From: Kutzneria sp035492655 | GTDB taxonomy: Bacteria; Actinomycetota; Actinomycetes; Mycobacteriales; Pseudonocardiaceae | Direction: 5' to 3' | DNA: 64,000 nt | NCBI GenBank assembly: GCA_035492655.1 | Contig: DATJJB010000383.1 | Span: forward strand, 1-64,000 | In this document: positions 17,472-26,703 of the stretch, one piece after another | How positions within the stretch are numbered: the stretch's first letter is position 1 | Layout: every line of letters begins with the position of its first letter | Notes under the pieces: model-generated | What the model saw: the letters and a program-made list of their open reading frames with translations, nothing else | What the model was told of the DNA's origin: nothing | The model's database searches: none | Program-made: the position numbers and the translations under genes

Positions 17472-17561
17472 CGCGATCACCTCGCACGAGTGGATGCCCT
17501 TGTGGCACACCACTCTTCGTAGCCGGCGGTGATCGCATTACCCGGCTCACTCGTTCGGGCG

Positions 17562-18101
17562 TCAGACGCGGATGCTGTCCAGCACGAGATCGAGCAGCCG
17601 GCCGGCCTGCTGCTGGCCGGCGCGGCCGGGCGGGGTCCGCCACACGCAGCTCATCATCATCAGCACGTCGTCCGGGTCGAGGCCGGGCCGGATGCTGCCG
17701 TCCAGCTGCCCGGCCCGCAGCATCAGGTCGATCGCGCCGATCACCGGGCCGTAGGTCTCGTTGGTGACGGAGTCCTTGGCGGCGGCGCTCAGCGCGTCAC
17801 CGAGGCCGTGCTTGAGCCGGATCTGCGCGGCCAGCCGCTCGAACCACCGCCGCAGCGCGGCCGGCGGCGGCTCCTTGGCCAGCAGGTCCGGCGCCGCGTC
17901 GACCAGCCGCTGCACCTCGGCCCGGTAGAGCGCCAGCACCAGCGCCTCCCGGTTGGGGAAGTGCCGGTAGAGCGTGCCCGGGCCGACCCCGGCCGCCTTG
18001 GCGATCGAGTTCAGCGAGGCCTCGCCGTCCTCGGTCAGCAGATCGCGCGCGACCTCGAGGATCCGAGCCCGATTGGCCTGGGCGTCGCTGCGCTGGGACA
18101 T
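17562..18101 (-). CDS. TetR-family repressor
   Basis: A 179-residue TetR protein. The N-terminal helix-turn-helix (ARILEVARDLLTEDGEASLNSIAKAAGVGPGTLYRHFPNREAL) is clear and complete; the C-terminal ligand domain is helical. It lies downstream of the reductase gene on the same strand. A palindrome CGGAGA-AC-TCTCCG lies 28 bases before its start and two near-identical copies lie before the reductase gene, which is strong evidence that this protein represses both itself and the reductase. The inducing ligand is unknown, probably a substrate or product of the reductase. Confidence 0.9.
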   Translation of the reverse strand: MSQRSDAQANRARILEVARDLLTEDGEASLNSIAKAAGVGPGTLYRHFPNREALVLALYRAEVQRLVDAAPDLLAKEPPPAALRRWFERLAAQIRLKHGLGDALSAAAKDSVTNETYGPVIGAIDLMLRAGQLDGSIRPGLDPDDVLMMMSCVWRTPPGRAGQQQAGRLLDLVLDSIRV

Positions 18102-18128
18102 CAGCGCCCCTTCCGTGAACCGACAAGA

Positions 18129-18142
18129 CGGAGAACTCTCCG
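18129..18142. promoter_or_regulatory. TetR operator before the tetR-type gene
   Basis: CGGAGAACTCTCCG, a near-perfect palindrome in the 51-base gap between the reductase stop and the regulator start. It differs by one base from the paired sites at 19229-19242 and 19260-19273, indicating autoregulation. Confidence 0.8.
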
Positions 18143-18152
18143 ATCTTACGCC

Positions 18153-19169
18153 TCAGGCCGCGGCGGGCAGGGCGAGCAGGCTCTCCGCGGTGTCGACGAT
18201 CGTCTGCTCGATCGGGCGCGGCCGCCAGCCCAGCACGCGCCGGGCCTTTTCCGAGGAGGCGTCGAAGTTCTTGCCCAGCTGCGGCACGATCAGCCGCAGC
18301 TGCGGGTTGACCGTGCCCACGGCTCGGGCGACCCAGTTCGGCAGCTCGCGGGTGGGCACCTTGCTCGCCCGCTCGCCCAGCCGGTCCCGCAGGATCTCGG
18401 CGATGTCCCGCACCCACAGGCTCGACCCGGACTGGGCGATGAACCGCTCCCCCACCGCCGCCGGGTCGGTCATCGCCCGCAGGTGCAGATCGGCCACATC
18501 CCGCACGTCGACGTAGCCGGAGGCGAACTTCAGGCTGGCCGGCACCTCGCCGTCGAGCATGCGCCGGATGAGCCCGAGCGAGGGCGAGTAGTCCGCGCCC
18601 AGCACCGGTCCGAGCACGCCGACCGGATTGACCGCGACGAGCTCGAGGCCGTTGCCCTCGGTGGCGATGAAGTCCCAGGCGGCGCGTTCGGCCAGCGTCT
18701 TGGACTTCTGGTACGGCGGGATGCCGGCGTCCACATCGGACCAGTCCGCTTCGGTGAACGGCGTGTCGCGATCGGGGTGGCCGTAGGCGACCGCGCCGAT
18801 CGCCGAGGTCAGGACCACCCGGCGCACCCCGCTGTCGCGCGCGGCCCGCAACACCCGCAGCACGCCGTCCCGGGCCGGCATGATCATCTCGTCCTCGTGC
18901 CGGGGCACGCTGGTCAGCGTGGGCGAGGCGACGTGCAGCACGTAGTCGCAGCCGTCGACCGCCTCACGCCAGCCCGCATCGCTTGTCAGGTCGGCGGCCA
19001 GCACTGTCAGCTCACCATCGGCCCCACCTTGCGCCAGCTGGGCGCGCAGGCCGGGCTCCTTGGCCAGGTCGCGGACGGTGGTGCGGACCGCGTGGCCGGC
19101 GGCCAGCAGGTCGAGCACGCACCAGCTGCCGATGTAGCCGGACCCGCCGGTCACCAGGACTTCGGCCAT
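18153..19169 (-). CDS. NAD(P)-dependent reductase of the extended SDR family
   Basis: A 338-residue extended short-chain dehydrogenase resembling dihydroflavonol/cinnamoyl-CoA reductases. It starts with the dinucleotide-binding motif VTGGSGYIGSW. The catalytic Tyr and Lys are in PPYQKSKTLAER (YxxxK). The NPVGVLGP segment is typical of the family. It would reduce a carbonyl on a small aromatic or lipid substrate using NADPH. The ATG at 19169 gives GGAG a 9-base spacing; the ATG 6 bases upstream is too close. It is under two TetR operators and is probably induced by a xenobiotic or secondary metabolite. Confidence 0.8.
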   Translation of the reverse strand: MAEVLVTGGSGYIGSWCVLDLLAAGHAVRTTVRDLAKEPGLRAQLAQGGADGELTVLAADLTSDAGWREAVDGCDYVLHVASPTLTSVPRHEDEMIMPARDGVLRVLRAARDSGVRRVVLTSAIGAVAYGHPDRDTPFTEADWSDVDAGIPPYQKSKTLAERAAWDFIATEGNGLELVAVNPVGVLGPVLGADYSPSLGLIRRMLDGEVPASLKFASGYVDVRDVADLHLRAMTDPAAVGERFIAQSGSSLWVRDIAEILRDRLGERASKVPTRELPNWVARAVGTVNPQLRLIVPQLGKNFDASSEKARRVLGWRPRPIEQTIVDTAESLLALPAAA

Positions 19170-19225
19170 GATCATCCACTCCGTTCGGATGTCGAGAGGA
19201 CGGTCGGCCCCTCGACATCCGACGG

Positions 19226-19276
19226 TAACGGAGAGCTCTCCGCTTCGTCAACGACTTAACGGAGAGCTCTCCGTTA
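19226..19276. promoter_or_regulatory. Paired TetR operators upstream of the reductase
   Basis: Two copies of CGGAGAGCTCTCCG (19229-19242 and 19260-19273) lie 31 bases apart, about three helix turns. The second extends to a perfect 20-bp palindrome, TAACGGAGAGCTCTCCGTTA at 19257-19276. The spacing suggests cooperative binding on one face of the DNA. They sit 57-107 bases before the reductase start. Confidence 0.85.
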
Positions 19277-19292
19277 CACCCTTCACAGCGGA

Positions 19293-20387
19293 TCAGCAGT
19301 ACAGGTTGGCGCCGGCCGGCACGCCGAGCACGCCGACGATCCGGTTGTAGTTGTCCACCCGGCTCTGCACCTGGGCCGGGTTGCGGCCGTCGCACTCCAG
19401 GCTGCCGTTGATGCTGCGGATGGTCTGGCCGAAGCCGGCCCCGTTGACCATCGCGCTGTGCCCGGTCATGGTGCCGGGGCCGGTCTGCGTCATCCAGTAC
19501 CAGAGACCGGTCTTCCAGGAGATCGCGGCGTCCTGCTCGACCAGCCACGGGTTGTCCAGCAGGTCGACGCCGAACGAGTCGCCGGCCGCCTTGTAGTTGA
19601 AGTTCCAGCTCAGCTGGATCGGGCCGCGGCCGTAGTAGGCGAAGGTGCCGGCCGGGCAGCCGTAGGGCCGGCTGGTGTCGCAGTAGTTGCCGGACTTGTC
19701 GATCTCGGTGACGTAGACCAGGTTCCCGGTCTCGTGGGCCACGTTGGCCAGGAACGCCGCCGCTTCCTGCTTCTTCGTGGTGTCGCTGCCGGTGGTGGCG
19801 AACGCCGGGAACGAGCTCATCGCCGCGACCAGGCCGCTGTAGGTGTAGAAGCCGTTCCGGCCGGGGAACAGCGAGTTGAACTGCGACTCGCTGACCACGA
19901 AGCCACCGCCACCGCCACCGGAGCCGGGGGCGTTCCACTTCTGGTTGGCGCCGCCGGTGCAGTCCCAGATCTGCAGGCGGGTGCCGTTGGCCGAGCTGTT
20001 CCCACTGGCGTCAAGGCACTTATTGGCCGCGATGTTCACGATGTCGTGTGCCGCGGAGACCGTCCAGTTCTGCGCACCGGTGCCGTTGCAGTCCCACAGC
20101 TGCACGACCGTGCCGTTGGCCGTGCCGCCGCCCGAGACGTCCAGACACTTGCCCAGCGCCTGGATCTGGCCGTTGCCGACCACGTTCCACTGCTGGGCGC
20201 CGGTGCCGTTGCAGTCGTAGAGCTGGACCGCGGTGCCGTTGGCGCTGTTGGCCCCGGCGACGTCCACACACTTGCCGCCGATGCCGGTGATCGAGCCGGT
20301 GGCCGCCTGCGCGGGGAGGGCGGGCAGGGTGAGCATGGCGGCGACCGTGGCCAAACCGGCGAGCAGGGCCGAGATTCTTCGGGACAT
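19293..20387 (-). CDS. Secreted family GH19 chitinase with ricin-type carbohydrate-binding domain
   Basis: A 364-residue secreted enzyme. The signal peptide is MSRRISALLAGLATVAAMLTLPALPAQA. Residues about 30-150 are a CBM13 (ricin B) trefoil with three QxW repeats (QQW, QNW, QKW). A Gly-rich linker leads to a GH19 catalytic domain (about 165-364). It holds the catalytic Glu in NVAHETGN and the YYGRGPIQLSWNFNY signature. It cleaves chitin with inversion. A DasR-type site in its promoter links it to N-acetylglucosamine control, as for streptomycete chitinases. The 5' leader of about 200 bases is long. Confidence 0.92.
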   Translation of the reverse strand: MSRRISALLAGLATVAAMLTLPALPAQAATGSITGIGGKCVDVAGANSANGTAVQLYDCNGTGAQQWNVVGNGQIQALGKCLDVSGGGTANGTVVQLWDCNGTGAQNWTVSAAHDIVNIAANKCLDASGNSSANGTRLQIWDCTGGANQKWNAPGSGGGGGGFVVSESQFNSLFPGRNGFYTYSGLVAAMSSFPAFATTGSDTTKKQEAAAFLANVAHETGNLVYVTEIDKSGNYCDTSRPYGCPAGTFAYYGRGPIQLSWNFNYKAAGDSFGVDLLDNPWLVEQDAAISWKTGLWYWMTQTGPGTMTGHSAMVNGAGFGQTIRSINGSLECDGRNPAQVQSRVDNYNRIVGVLGVPAGANLYC

Positions 20388-20604
20388 GGTTCTCCTTCAG
20401 TGCAGGGCTGAGGGAGACACCGGGACAGCCCCGGTGCCTGAAGTCGGGCAGGCCGGAGCTAGCGAGGGGCGGCGCAGGTCATCGACGGCCGCTGGCCGTC
20501 ATGGGCGAGCGGCGGTAGCCGCAGAGCACGGCGAATCGACATCGCTGTCACCTCTCGGGCGGGGGCGAGAGTCGCCGGTACCGGTTCCGGCCCGACTGAG
20601 CAGC

Positions 20605-20634
20605 AGTATGCCTGGTCTAGACCAGTTTCGGCAA
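20605..20634 (-). promoter_or_regulatory. Chitinase promoter with DasR-responsive element in the spacer
   Basis: Read on the minus strand, TTGCCG (-35, 20629-20634) and CATACT (-10, 20605-20610) are 18 bases apart. The spacer holds CTGGTCTAGACCAG (20612-20625), a perfect palindrome that matches the DasR dre consensus ACTGGTCTAGACCAGT at 15 of 16 positions (20611-20626). Bound DasR would occlude RNA polymerase until glucosamine-6-phosphate releases it. Confidence 0.8.
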
Positions 20635-20672
20635 TGGTCGGGCGTGCCCGACCCGGGGTGACGCTCGGTCGA

Positions 20673-23369
20673 CTACCGGAGCACGACCGTTCGGATCTCC
20701 CACGGGCCGAGGACGAGCTCCAGCCCGTCCTCGGCAGGGGTCGTGGCCAGCGGCCGGCCGAGCAGGTCGACGGTGGTGGCCTCGGTGAACGAACCGGTGA
20801 CGCGGGCGGTCGAGCCGGCGTCGGTCATGGCGACCAGGCGCACCTCGGTGCCGTCGGGAACACGGCGCACGCTCGACACGGAGATGTCTGCGCCATCGAC
20901 GCTGATGCCGGTCGCGTCCTCGGGCAGCGGTCCGCCGGCCGGCGCGCTGCCGCGAGCAACGAGTACATCGTTACGGAAGGCCTCGGCCTGGGCGACGGCG
21001 TCGGCGGCCCGCCAACCGGTGGGCGACGGCAGGATGGCGAACCGGTTGTCGATGCGGACACCGAGTTCCTGCGCGCCCGGTGCGGGGATCTCGGACGCCG
21101 CCGGCTCGTCCCGCAACGGATGGATGTTGACGCTGATCGAGCCGATGGCGCGCAGCAACGTGATCGCCAGTTCGTCGCCGACGACCTCGTACTCGGTGGC
21201 GTGATCGAGCAGCACGGTCGCCGCGCCGGCCGTCACGAACTCGCTGGCCGGGAAGGTCGGGATCGGGTACTCGCCCCAGCCGCCCTCAGCGGTCAGCCCC
21301 CGGTCGGTGACGGCGAACTGGCCGGCCGACGCCGAGCCGGCGACCGGCTCGGGCAGCGGGACGTGCCAGCGCAGCCGGTGATCGCCGGACCGGTTGAGGA
21401 AAGACGTCGAGACCCGCACGAACGGCTCGCCGATCCGCACCTCGACCAGCGTTTCCACTGGCGTCGAAGCGATCTCGGCCTTGCGCACGTCGCGATCGGC
21501 CGACAGCGCGGTCGGCCACGGATAGGTCCGGGTGATCAACGCCCGCGACCGCAGCGGACCGGTCTCCAGGACCTCGACGGTCACGTCCGTCGGCGTGTCG
21601 ACGAGCACGTCCTGGGCCGGCGGCCCGTAGTTGTAGCTGTCGCCACGGTCACCGCCGTCGACGAGCCGGCCAACGCCGCGCAACACGGTGCCGTCAGTCC
21701 CAGTGATGTCGACCGTGCCGTCGGCGTTGACTTCGACGTCGACCAGACCGTTGGACAGCCTGCGCGTCGTCGCGGTCGCCGGGGTGAAAGCCTCGGCGCT
21801 GGTGCCCGGTTCGACCCGGAATCCGGCCAGCCCGGACGCCGGGACCTCGACCGGCACCAGGACCGTGGCACGGGCCTCGGCCAGGGTCAGCACGGTCCAT
21901 TCCCCCGGGCGCGCGGCCGCCGCCTCGGCGACCTCGCGACGGAGAATCATCAGGTCGAACGGCCCGCTGGTCGGGACCTCGGCGAGATGGAAAACGAGCG
22001 AGCCCGGTGTGAGCTCGTAGCGGTCGATCTGCCGGCCGAACAGCTCGCGGCGGTGAATCCGGCGCAGCACGCGTTCGAGTTGGGAGGCGTCCACGCGCTC
22101 ATCGCCGAGCACGGTGGGGGCCAACGACGTCAGCTGCACCGGCCGCGTCGAGCCGTCGGCGGCCGTCGCGACCAGTGTCGCGGTGTCTTGCGGCGTAAGG
22201 ACATCCACCTCGACCAGCGTCGTCCTGACGCTGGGCAGCGGGTTGGCCACCAGGTAGCCGTCACTGGGCACCAGTGCGGCACGCTCGGCCAGCGCCGCGT
22301 CCCGCACCGCCCGGGCGATGTGCGCGGCCTCGGCCAGCCGGCCTTCGACCTGGTCCGCCGTCTCGTCCGTGCCGGAACCGACCACCGAGTCGTGGGCCGT
22401 CGATTCGATGATCTTGTGCCACGCCAGGGAAAGGAACTGCGACTCGTCCCGCGCCGACCACTGCGCGTTCATCCGCTCGGCGTGGTCGATCGTGCGCTCG
22501 GCGACGGCCATCCGCTGCTTGAGCGGCCGCCGCACGGACAGCACACCGGGCAGGATGTTGCCGCGCACGTGACTGCGCAGCTCACCGGTGACGACCGTGG
22601 TCGCCTCGTCACGAACGTGCTGCTGAACGTACTCTGCCAGTGTGGCGATGGTGATCGGACGCTCCACAGTGGAATCACGTCGCAACCAGCTGGCCAGCCG
22701 CGGATCCGGTGCCACATGATCGGTGCCCGCCATGGCCAGCACCGGATCCGCGCCCCACCGGTGCGCCGTCATCTCCGCGTACTCGTCCAGCGCACGGCCG
22801 ATCACCTCCGGCACCAGCAGCACGTCGAGGCCGTTGTCGTAGCCGTCGAACAGGAATTCGGTCCGCACCTCGGAGCCGTCCGGGCCGCGCCAGCGGAAAG
22901 CGTGGCCGTGCACCGAACTCGGCACGCCGCGCCACAGCGCCGCGTGCTCGATGCCGGCGCGGGCCAGGATCTGCGGGATCTGCGCGACGTGCCCGAACAT
23001 GTCCGGCAGATAGCCGATCGGCATCGCCCCGCCGAGTTTCGCCGCCGCGGCCCAGCCCAGCTGGAGGTTGCGCACGATGGTCTCGCCGGAGCACAGGAAC
23101 TCGTCGAGCAGGATCAGCCACGGCCCGATGGCCAACTGGCCGTTGGCGACCAGGGCCGCCAGCCGATCCCGGTTCTCCGGCCGCATCTCCAGGTAGTCCT
23201 CGACCGCGGCCAGCTGACCGTCCACAGTGAACCGGAAGTCGGGATCGGCCTCGGCCGTCGCCAGCACCGTGTCCAGCGCGCGGACCAGCCGGTGGCGGAA
23301 CACCTGGAACGGCTCGTACCACTCCCGGTCCCAGTGGAAGTGCGGCACGAACACAGCGTTTTTCGGCAT
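20673..23369 (-). CDS. Alpha-mannosidase, glycoside hydrolase family 38
   Basis: An 898-residue GH38 enzyme. The N-terminal metal site is HFHWDREWY (10-18), with the nucleophile Asp in IGYLPDMFGHVAQIPQIL and a further metal His in GTDHVAPDP. A three-helix middle domain and long beta-sandwich C-terminus follow. It has no export signal, so it acts in the cytoplasm, removing mannose from imported oligosaccharides with retention of configuration. It is the last gene after two permeases and a binding protein on the same strand, so it probably processes what that transporter brings in. Confidence 0.9.
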   Translation of the reverse strand: MPKNAVFVPHFHWDREWYEPFQVFRHRLVRALDTVLATAEADPDFRFTVDGQLAAVEDYLEMRPENRDRLAALVANGQLAIGPWLILLDEFLCSGETIVRNLQLGWAAAAKLGGAMPIGYLPDMFGHVAQIPQILARAGIEHAALWRGVPSSVHGHAFRWRGPDGSEVRTEFLFDGYDNGLDVLLVPEVIGRALDEYAEMTAHRWGADPVLAMAGTDHVAPDPRLASWLRRDSTVERPITIATLAEYVQQHVRDEATTVVTGELRSHVRGNILPGVLSVRRPLKQRMAVAERTIDHAERMNAQWSARDESQFLSLAWHKIIESTAHDSVVGSGTDETADQVEGRLAEAAHIARAVRDAALAERAALVPSDGYLVANPLPSVRTTLVEVDVLTPQDTATLVATAADGSTRPVQLTSLAPTVLGDERVDASQLERVLRRIHRRELFGRQIDRYELTPGSLVFHLAEVPTSGPFDLMILRREVAEAAAARPGEWTVLTLAEARATVLVPVEVPASGLAGFRVEPGTSAEAFTPATATTRRLSNGLVDVEVNADGTVDITGTDGTVLRGVGRLVDGGDRGDSYNYGPPAQDVLVDTPTDVTVEVLETGPLRSRALITRTYPWPTALSADRDVRKAEIASTPVETLVEVRIGEPFVRVSTSFLNRSGDHRLRWHVPLPEPVAGSASAGQFAVTDRGLTAEGGWGEYPIPTFPASEFVTAGAATVLLDHATEYEVVGDELAITLLRAIGSISVNIHPLRDEPAASEIPAPGAQELGVRIDNRFAILPSPTGWRAADAVAQAEAFRNDVLVARGSAPAGGPLPEDATGISVDGADISVSSVRRVPDGTEVRLVAMTDAGSTARVTGSFTEATTVDLLGRPLATTPAEDGLELVLGPWEIRTVVLR

Positions 23370-23397
23370 GGCAGCGACTTTCTCCCCAGAGGAACTG

Positions 23398-24240
23398 CTA
23401 CTTGACCGACCCGGCGGCCAGCCCCGACCGCCAGAACCGTTGCAGCAGCACGAACACGATGATCACCGGGACGATCGAGACCAGCGCGCCGGTGATCACC
23501 GACTCCTGCAGGTCCGGGATGTGCACGGTCTGGCCGTTCCACTCGTACAGGCCGAGCGTGATCGGGAACAGCGACTCCTTCTGCAGCATCACCATGGGCA
23601 GGAAGAAGTTGTTCCAGATGGCCACGAACTGGAACAGGAAGATCGTCACCAGCGACGGAGTCATCAGCCGGACCGACACCGAAAAGAACGTGCGCAGCTC
23701 GCCCGCGCCGTCCAGCCGGGCCGACTCCAGGATCTCGTCCGGCACGGCGGCGCTCGCGAAGATCCGGGCCAGGTACACGCCGAACGGGCTGACGACGCTC
23801 GGTAGGAACACGGCCAGATAGGTGTTGACCAACCCGGCCGCCGAGAACAGCAGGAACAGCGGCAGCGCCAGCGCGGTGGTCGGCACCAGCACGCCGCCGA
23901 GGATCACCGAGAACAGGAACTCCCGGCCACGGAAGCGGAACTTGGCCAGCGCGTACCCGCACAGCGCGGAGATCAGCGTGCCGACACCGGCGCCGAGCAC
24001 CGCGTAGAGCACGCTGTTCAGCGCCCACTGGAGGAAGATCCCGTTGCTCCGGCCGAACAGGTCGCCCAGGTTCTCGAACAGCCGGAAGTGCGAGAACGCC
24101 AACCCGAACGTGGCGACCAGATCGCCCTGCGGCTTGGTCGCCGCGACGAACAGGAAGTAGATCGGCAGCAGGAAGTAGACGGCCAGCACGAACATGACGG
24201 CCATCGCCGCCGTGCGGCTGACCGGACTCTGTTTGCTCAC
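23398..24240 (-). CDS. ABC sugar transporter permease, MalG type
   Basis: A 280-residue inner-membrane permease with six spans. The EAA-type loop ESARLDGAGELRTFFSVSVRLMTPSLVT contacts the ATPase. It begins at a GTG 4 bases inside the preceding permease gene (overlap GTGA) with GAGGAGGG upstream. With the MalF-type permease and the binding protein it forms a carbohydrate importer; no ATPase is encoded here, so a shared MsiK-type ATPase elsewhere is likely, as is usual in actinomycetes. Confidence 0.9.
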   Translation of the reverse strand: MSKQSPVSRTAAMAVMFVLAVYFLLPIYFLFVAATKPQGDLVATFGLAFSHFRLFENLGDLFGRSNGIFLQWALNSVLYAVLGAGVGTLISALCGYALAKFRFRGREFLFSVILGGVLVPTTALALPLFLLFSAAGLVNTYLAVFLPSVVSPFGVYLARIFASAAVPDEILESARLDGAGELRTFFSVSVRLMTPSLVTIFLFQFVAIWNNFFLPMVMLQKESLFPITLGLYEWNGQTVHIPDLQESVITGALVSIVPVIIVFVLLQRFWRSGLAAGSVK

Positions 24241-25166
24241 AGCCCGGCCCTCCTCGACGTCAGTCGCATGAACCCGAGGCTGAGCACGAACGTGATCACC
24301 GCGAGGATCACCGAGATGGCCGCCGCCTGCTGGTAGTTGTTGCCGGAGGCCACCGAGTAGGCCAGCATGTTCGGCGTGAAGGTGCTGGAGATGTTGGACG
24401 AGATCTGCCGCAGCACCGCGGGCTCGGTGTAGAGCTGGAGCGTGCCGATGATGGAGAACACCGTGGTCAGCACGATCGACGGGGCGATGATCGGCACCTT
24501 GATCCGCCAGGCGATGGCCCAGTCGCCGGCCCCGTCGAGCTTGGCCGCCTCGTACAGGTCCGGCGGGATGGCCTGCAGCGCCGAGAACATGATGAGCATG
24601 TTGTAGCCGGTCCACAACCAGGTCGAGATGTTGGCCGCGGACCACAGCACGGCCCCGGGACCGAGGAAATCCGGTTGCAGGCCACTGCCTTTGAGCAGCT
24701 CGACGACCGGGCTCAGCTGCGGCGAGTACAGGAACGCCCACATGATCGCGGCGATCACGCCGGGCACCGCGTACGGCATGAACGCGGCGATCCGGAAGAA
24801 CGACTTGAGCTTGAGCATCGGCGCGTCCAGCAGCAGGGCCATGGCCAGCGCCAGGAACAGCATGACCGGCACCTGCACGATCCCGAACAGCGCGATGCGG
24901 CCGATGCTGCCCCAGAACGCCGAGTTCTGCAGCGCCTGCGCGTACTGGGTGAGGCCGCCGAACGTCGTGTAGAGCGTGCCGTACTCGCCGCTGGTGCGGC
25001 GGACCACCAGGAAGCTCTGCCACACCGCGTAAGCCACGGGCACCAGGTAGAACAGCACGAACGGCAGGATGAACGGCAGCACGAACGCGAGGATGGTGAC
25101 CGCGCGCGGGCGGCCGGCGCCACGACGGCGACGGCTGCCCGCTGCGGTGACGGCGAGGTCGGTCAT
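24237..25166 (-). CDS. ABC sugar transporter permease, MalF type
   Basis: A 309-residue membrane protein with a basic N-terminal tail (GSRRRRGAGRPR) and six spans. The loop YEAAKLDGAGDWAIAWRIKVPIIAPSIV is the ATPase-coupling EAA motif. It overlaps the next permease by 4 bases and follows the binding-protein gene by 7 bases, so it is the second gene of a sugar-uptake operon. The substrate is unknown; the mannosidase and ROK neighbours suggest a mannose-containing oligosaccharide. Confidence 0.9.
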   Translation of the reverse strand: MTDLAVTAAGSRRRRGAGRPRAVTILAFVLPFILPFVLFYLVPVAYAVWQSFLVVRRTSGEYGTLYTTFGGLTQYAQALQNSAFWGSIGRIALFGIVQVPVMLFLALAMALLLDAPMLKLKSFFRIAAFMPYAVPGVIAAIMWAFLYSPQLSPVVELLKGSGLQPDFLGPGAVLWSAANISTWLWTGYNMLIMFSALQAIPPDLYEAAKLDGAGDWAIAWRIKVPIIAPSIVLTTVFSIIGTLQLYTEPAVLRQISSNISSTFTPNMLAYSVASGNNYQQAAAISVILAVITFVLSLGFMRLTSRRAGL

Positions 25167-25173
25167 GCCGAGG

Positions 25174-26502
25174 TCAGTTCCCCGCCACGGCCGGGATCGC
25201 CTGCGACTTCATCGACGACAGGGCCGTCGACTGGGCGGTGGCCAGCGCGTCGGTGAGCGTGCCGTTGCCGGCCGTGGCCTTGGCCATCGCGTCCTGTAGC
25301 GCCACGTTCACCGCCTTCTGCGTCGGCCCCCAGGTGAAGCTGGTGTCGACCTGCTTGGAGGACTCGGCGAAGACGTCGAAGATCTTCTGGTTGTTGTAGT
25401 ACGGAACGCCTTGCGACAGCTGGGGAAGCTGGAGACCGGCGGTCGCCGCCGGGTACAGTCCGCCGACCTTGTTGGACAGCGCGAGCGCCGCCGGGTCGCT
25501 GTTCAGCCACAGGTTGAACTTGACCGCCTCGTAGAGGTGCTGGCCGCCCTTCATGAAGGCCACCGTCGAACCGCCCCAGTCGCCGGACGCGGCACTGCCG
25601 TTCCAGGTCGGCATCGGCACGACCGTCCACTTGCCCGCCTGGTCCGGCAGGTTGTCCCGGAAGTTGCCGTAGCCCCATGCCGCGCCGACGTAGGTGGCGA
25701 CCTGGTTCTTCTCGTACGCCGCGTACATCGGGGTGGACGTGTTGGCCAGGTCGGTGCGGACCAGCTTGGCGTTGATCAGCTTCTGCCAGTAGTCCGCGAC
25801 CTGCTTGCTCTGCGCGGAATCCACCGTGACGTGCCAGGTGTCGCCGCTGTAGTCGTACATCTTCGCCTTGGCCTGCCAGAGCAGTCCGTTGAACCACTCG
25901 GCGTTGTTCGGGTCGAAGAAGGTGATCGTCAGGTTCGGGTCGGCGGCGTGCAGCTTCTGCGCGTCGTCCGCGTACTCGTCCCAGGTCCTGGGGATGGACA
26001 GACCGTGCTGGCTGAAGATGTCGCTGCGCACGTAGAGGGCCATCGGGCCGGTGTCCTGCGGGATCGCGAACACGCCGGTGCCGCCGAAGCTGCTCTGGGC
26101 CCACGTCCACGGCACGAACTTCGACTTCGCCGCCACCGCGTCGGCGCAGGCCGACGCGTCCACGAACGCGCCCTGGGTGCGCTGGTCCGGCAGCTCGTCG
26201 TAGCCCACCTGGGCCAGGTCCGGCGCCGTGCCCGCCTTCAGCGCGTTGCCGATGGCCCCGTACTGGTCGTTGGCGATGTTCTTGGTCTGGACCTGGATGT
26301 TCGGGTTTTCCTTGTTCCACAAGGCAACCACCTGGTCCATGCCGGACACGGTGTTCCAGTACTGGAGCGTCACCTTGCCCTGCGACGGCGCGCACGACGC
26401 CGCCGAACTGTCCGTTCCGGACGGTGGCGACGAGCAGGCGGCGAGCGCCGTGACGGTGGCGGCCAGCGCGGCGACCACGCCCACCAAACGGTTCTTGCTC
26501 AT
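25174..26502 (-). CDS. ABC sugar transporter substrate-binding lipoprotein
   Basis: A 442-residue solute-binding protein. The signal ends in a lipobox, TALAACSS, so the mature protein is a lipoprotein anchored at Cys 22 or 23. The rest is a family 1 binding fold (VTLQYWNTVSGMDQVVALWNKENPNIQV near the start; GAWGYGNFRDNLPDQAGKW-type Trp/Tyr-rich cleft). It captures the sugar outside the membrane for the two permeases. The ATG at 26502 has GAGGAA 6 bases upstream. An AT-rich stretch and a long hairpin lie upstream, before the ROK gene. Confidence 0.9.
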   Translation of the reverse strand: MSKNRLVGVVAALAATVTALAACSSPPSGTDSSAASCAPSQGKVTLQYWNTVSGMDQVVALWNKENPNIQVQTKNIANDQYGAIGNALKAGTAPDLAQVGYDELPDQRTQGAFVDASACADAVAAKSKFVPWTWAQSSFGGTGVFAIPQDTGPMALYVRSDIFSQHGLSIPRTWDEYADDAQKLHAADPNLTITFFDPNNAEWFNGLLWQAKAKMYDYSGDTWHVTVDSAQSKQVADYWQKLINAKLVRTDLANTSTPMYAAYEKNQVATYVGAAWGYGNFRDNLPDQAGKWTVVPMPTWNGSAASGDWGGSTVAFMKGGQHLYEAVKFNLWLNSDPAALALSNKVGGLYPAATAGLQLPQLSQGVPYYNNQKIFDVFAESSKQVDTSFTWGPTQKAVNVALQDAMAKATAGNGTLTDALATAQSTALSSMKSQAIPAVAGN

Positions 26503-26703
26503 GTTGTTCCTCACGGAGAACGGCAGGCGAACGACGCCGCCGGGTCGACGTTGACGCTTCTCAGTCAAGGGTTCGCGACACCTCGGGCAGGACACGCAAG
26601 CCCGGTGCGGTTCACGCACCGAACCCTCGCGACGGGAGTTACTAAACCATATATCGTAATTCCCAGCAACGGTTGCCATAGCAAATTCGCGCCGCGCCCA
26701 ACC
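26503..26703 (-). promoter_or_regulatory. Probable promoter region of the sugar-uptake operon
   Basis: This stretch holds the only AT-rich patch in the neighbourhood (26641-26663, around ATATATCG), flanked by TTAC and GTAA half-sites 13 bases apart. A GCAAC-G-GTTGC palindrome lies at about 26669-26679. These are plausible ROK-binding or promoter elements, but no clean -35/-10 pair stands out. Confidence 0.4.
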
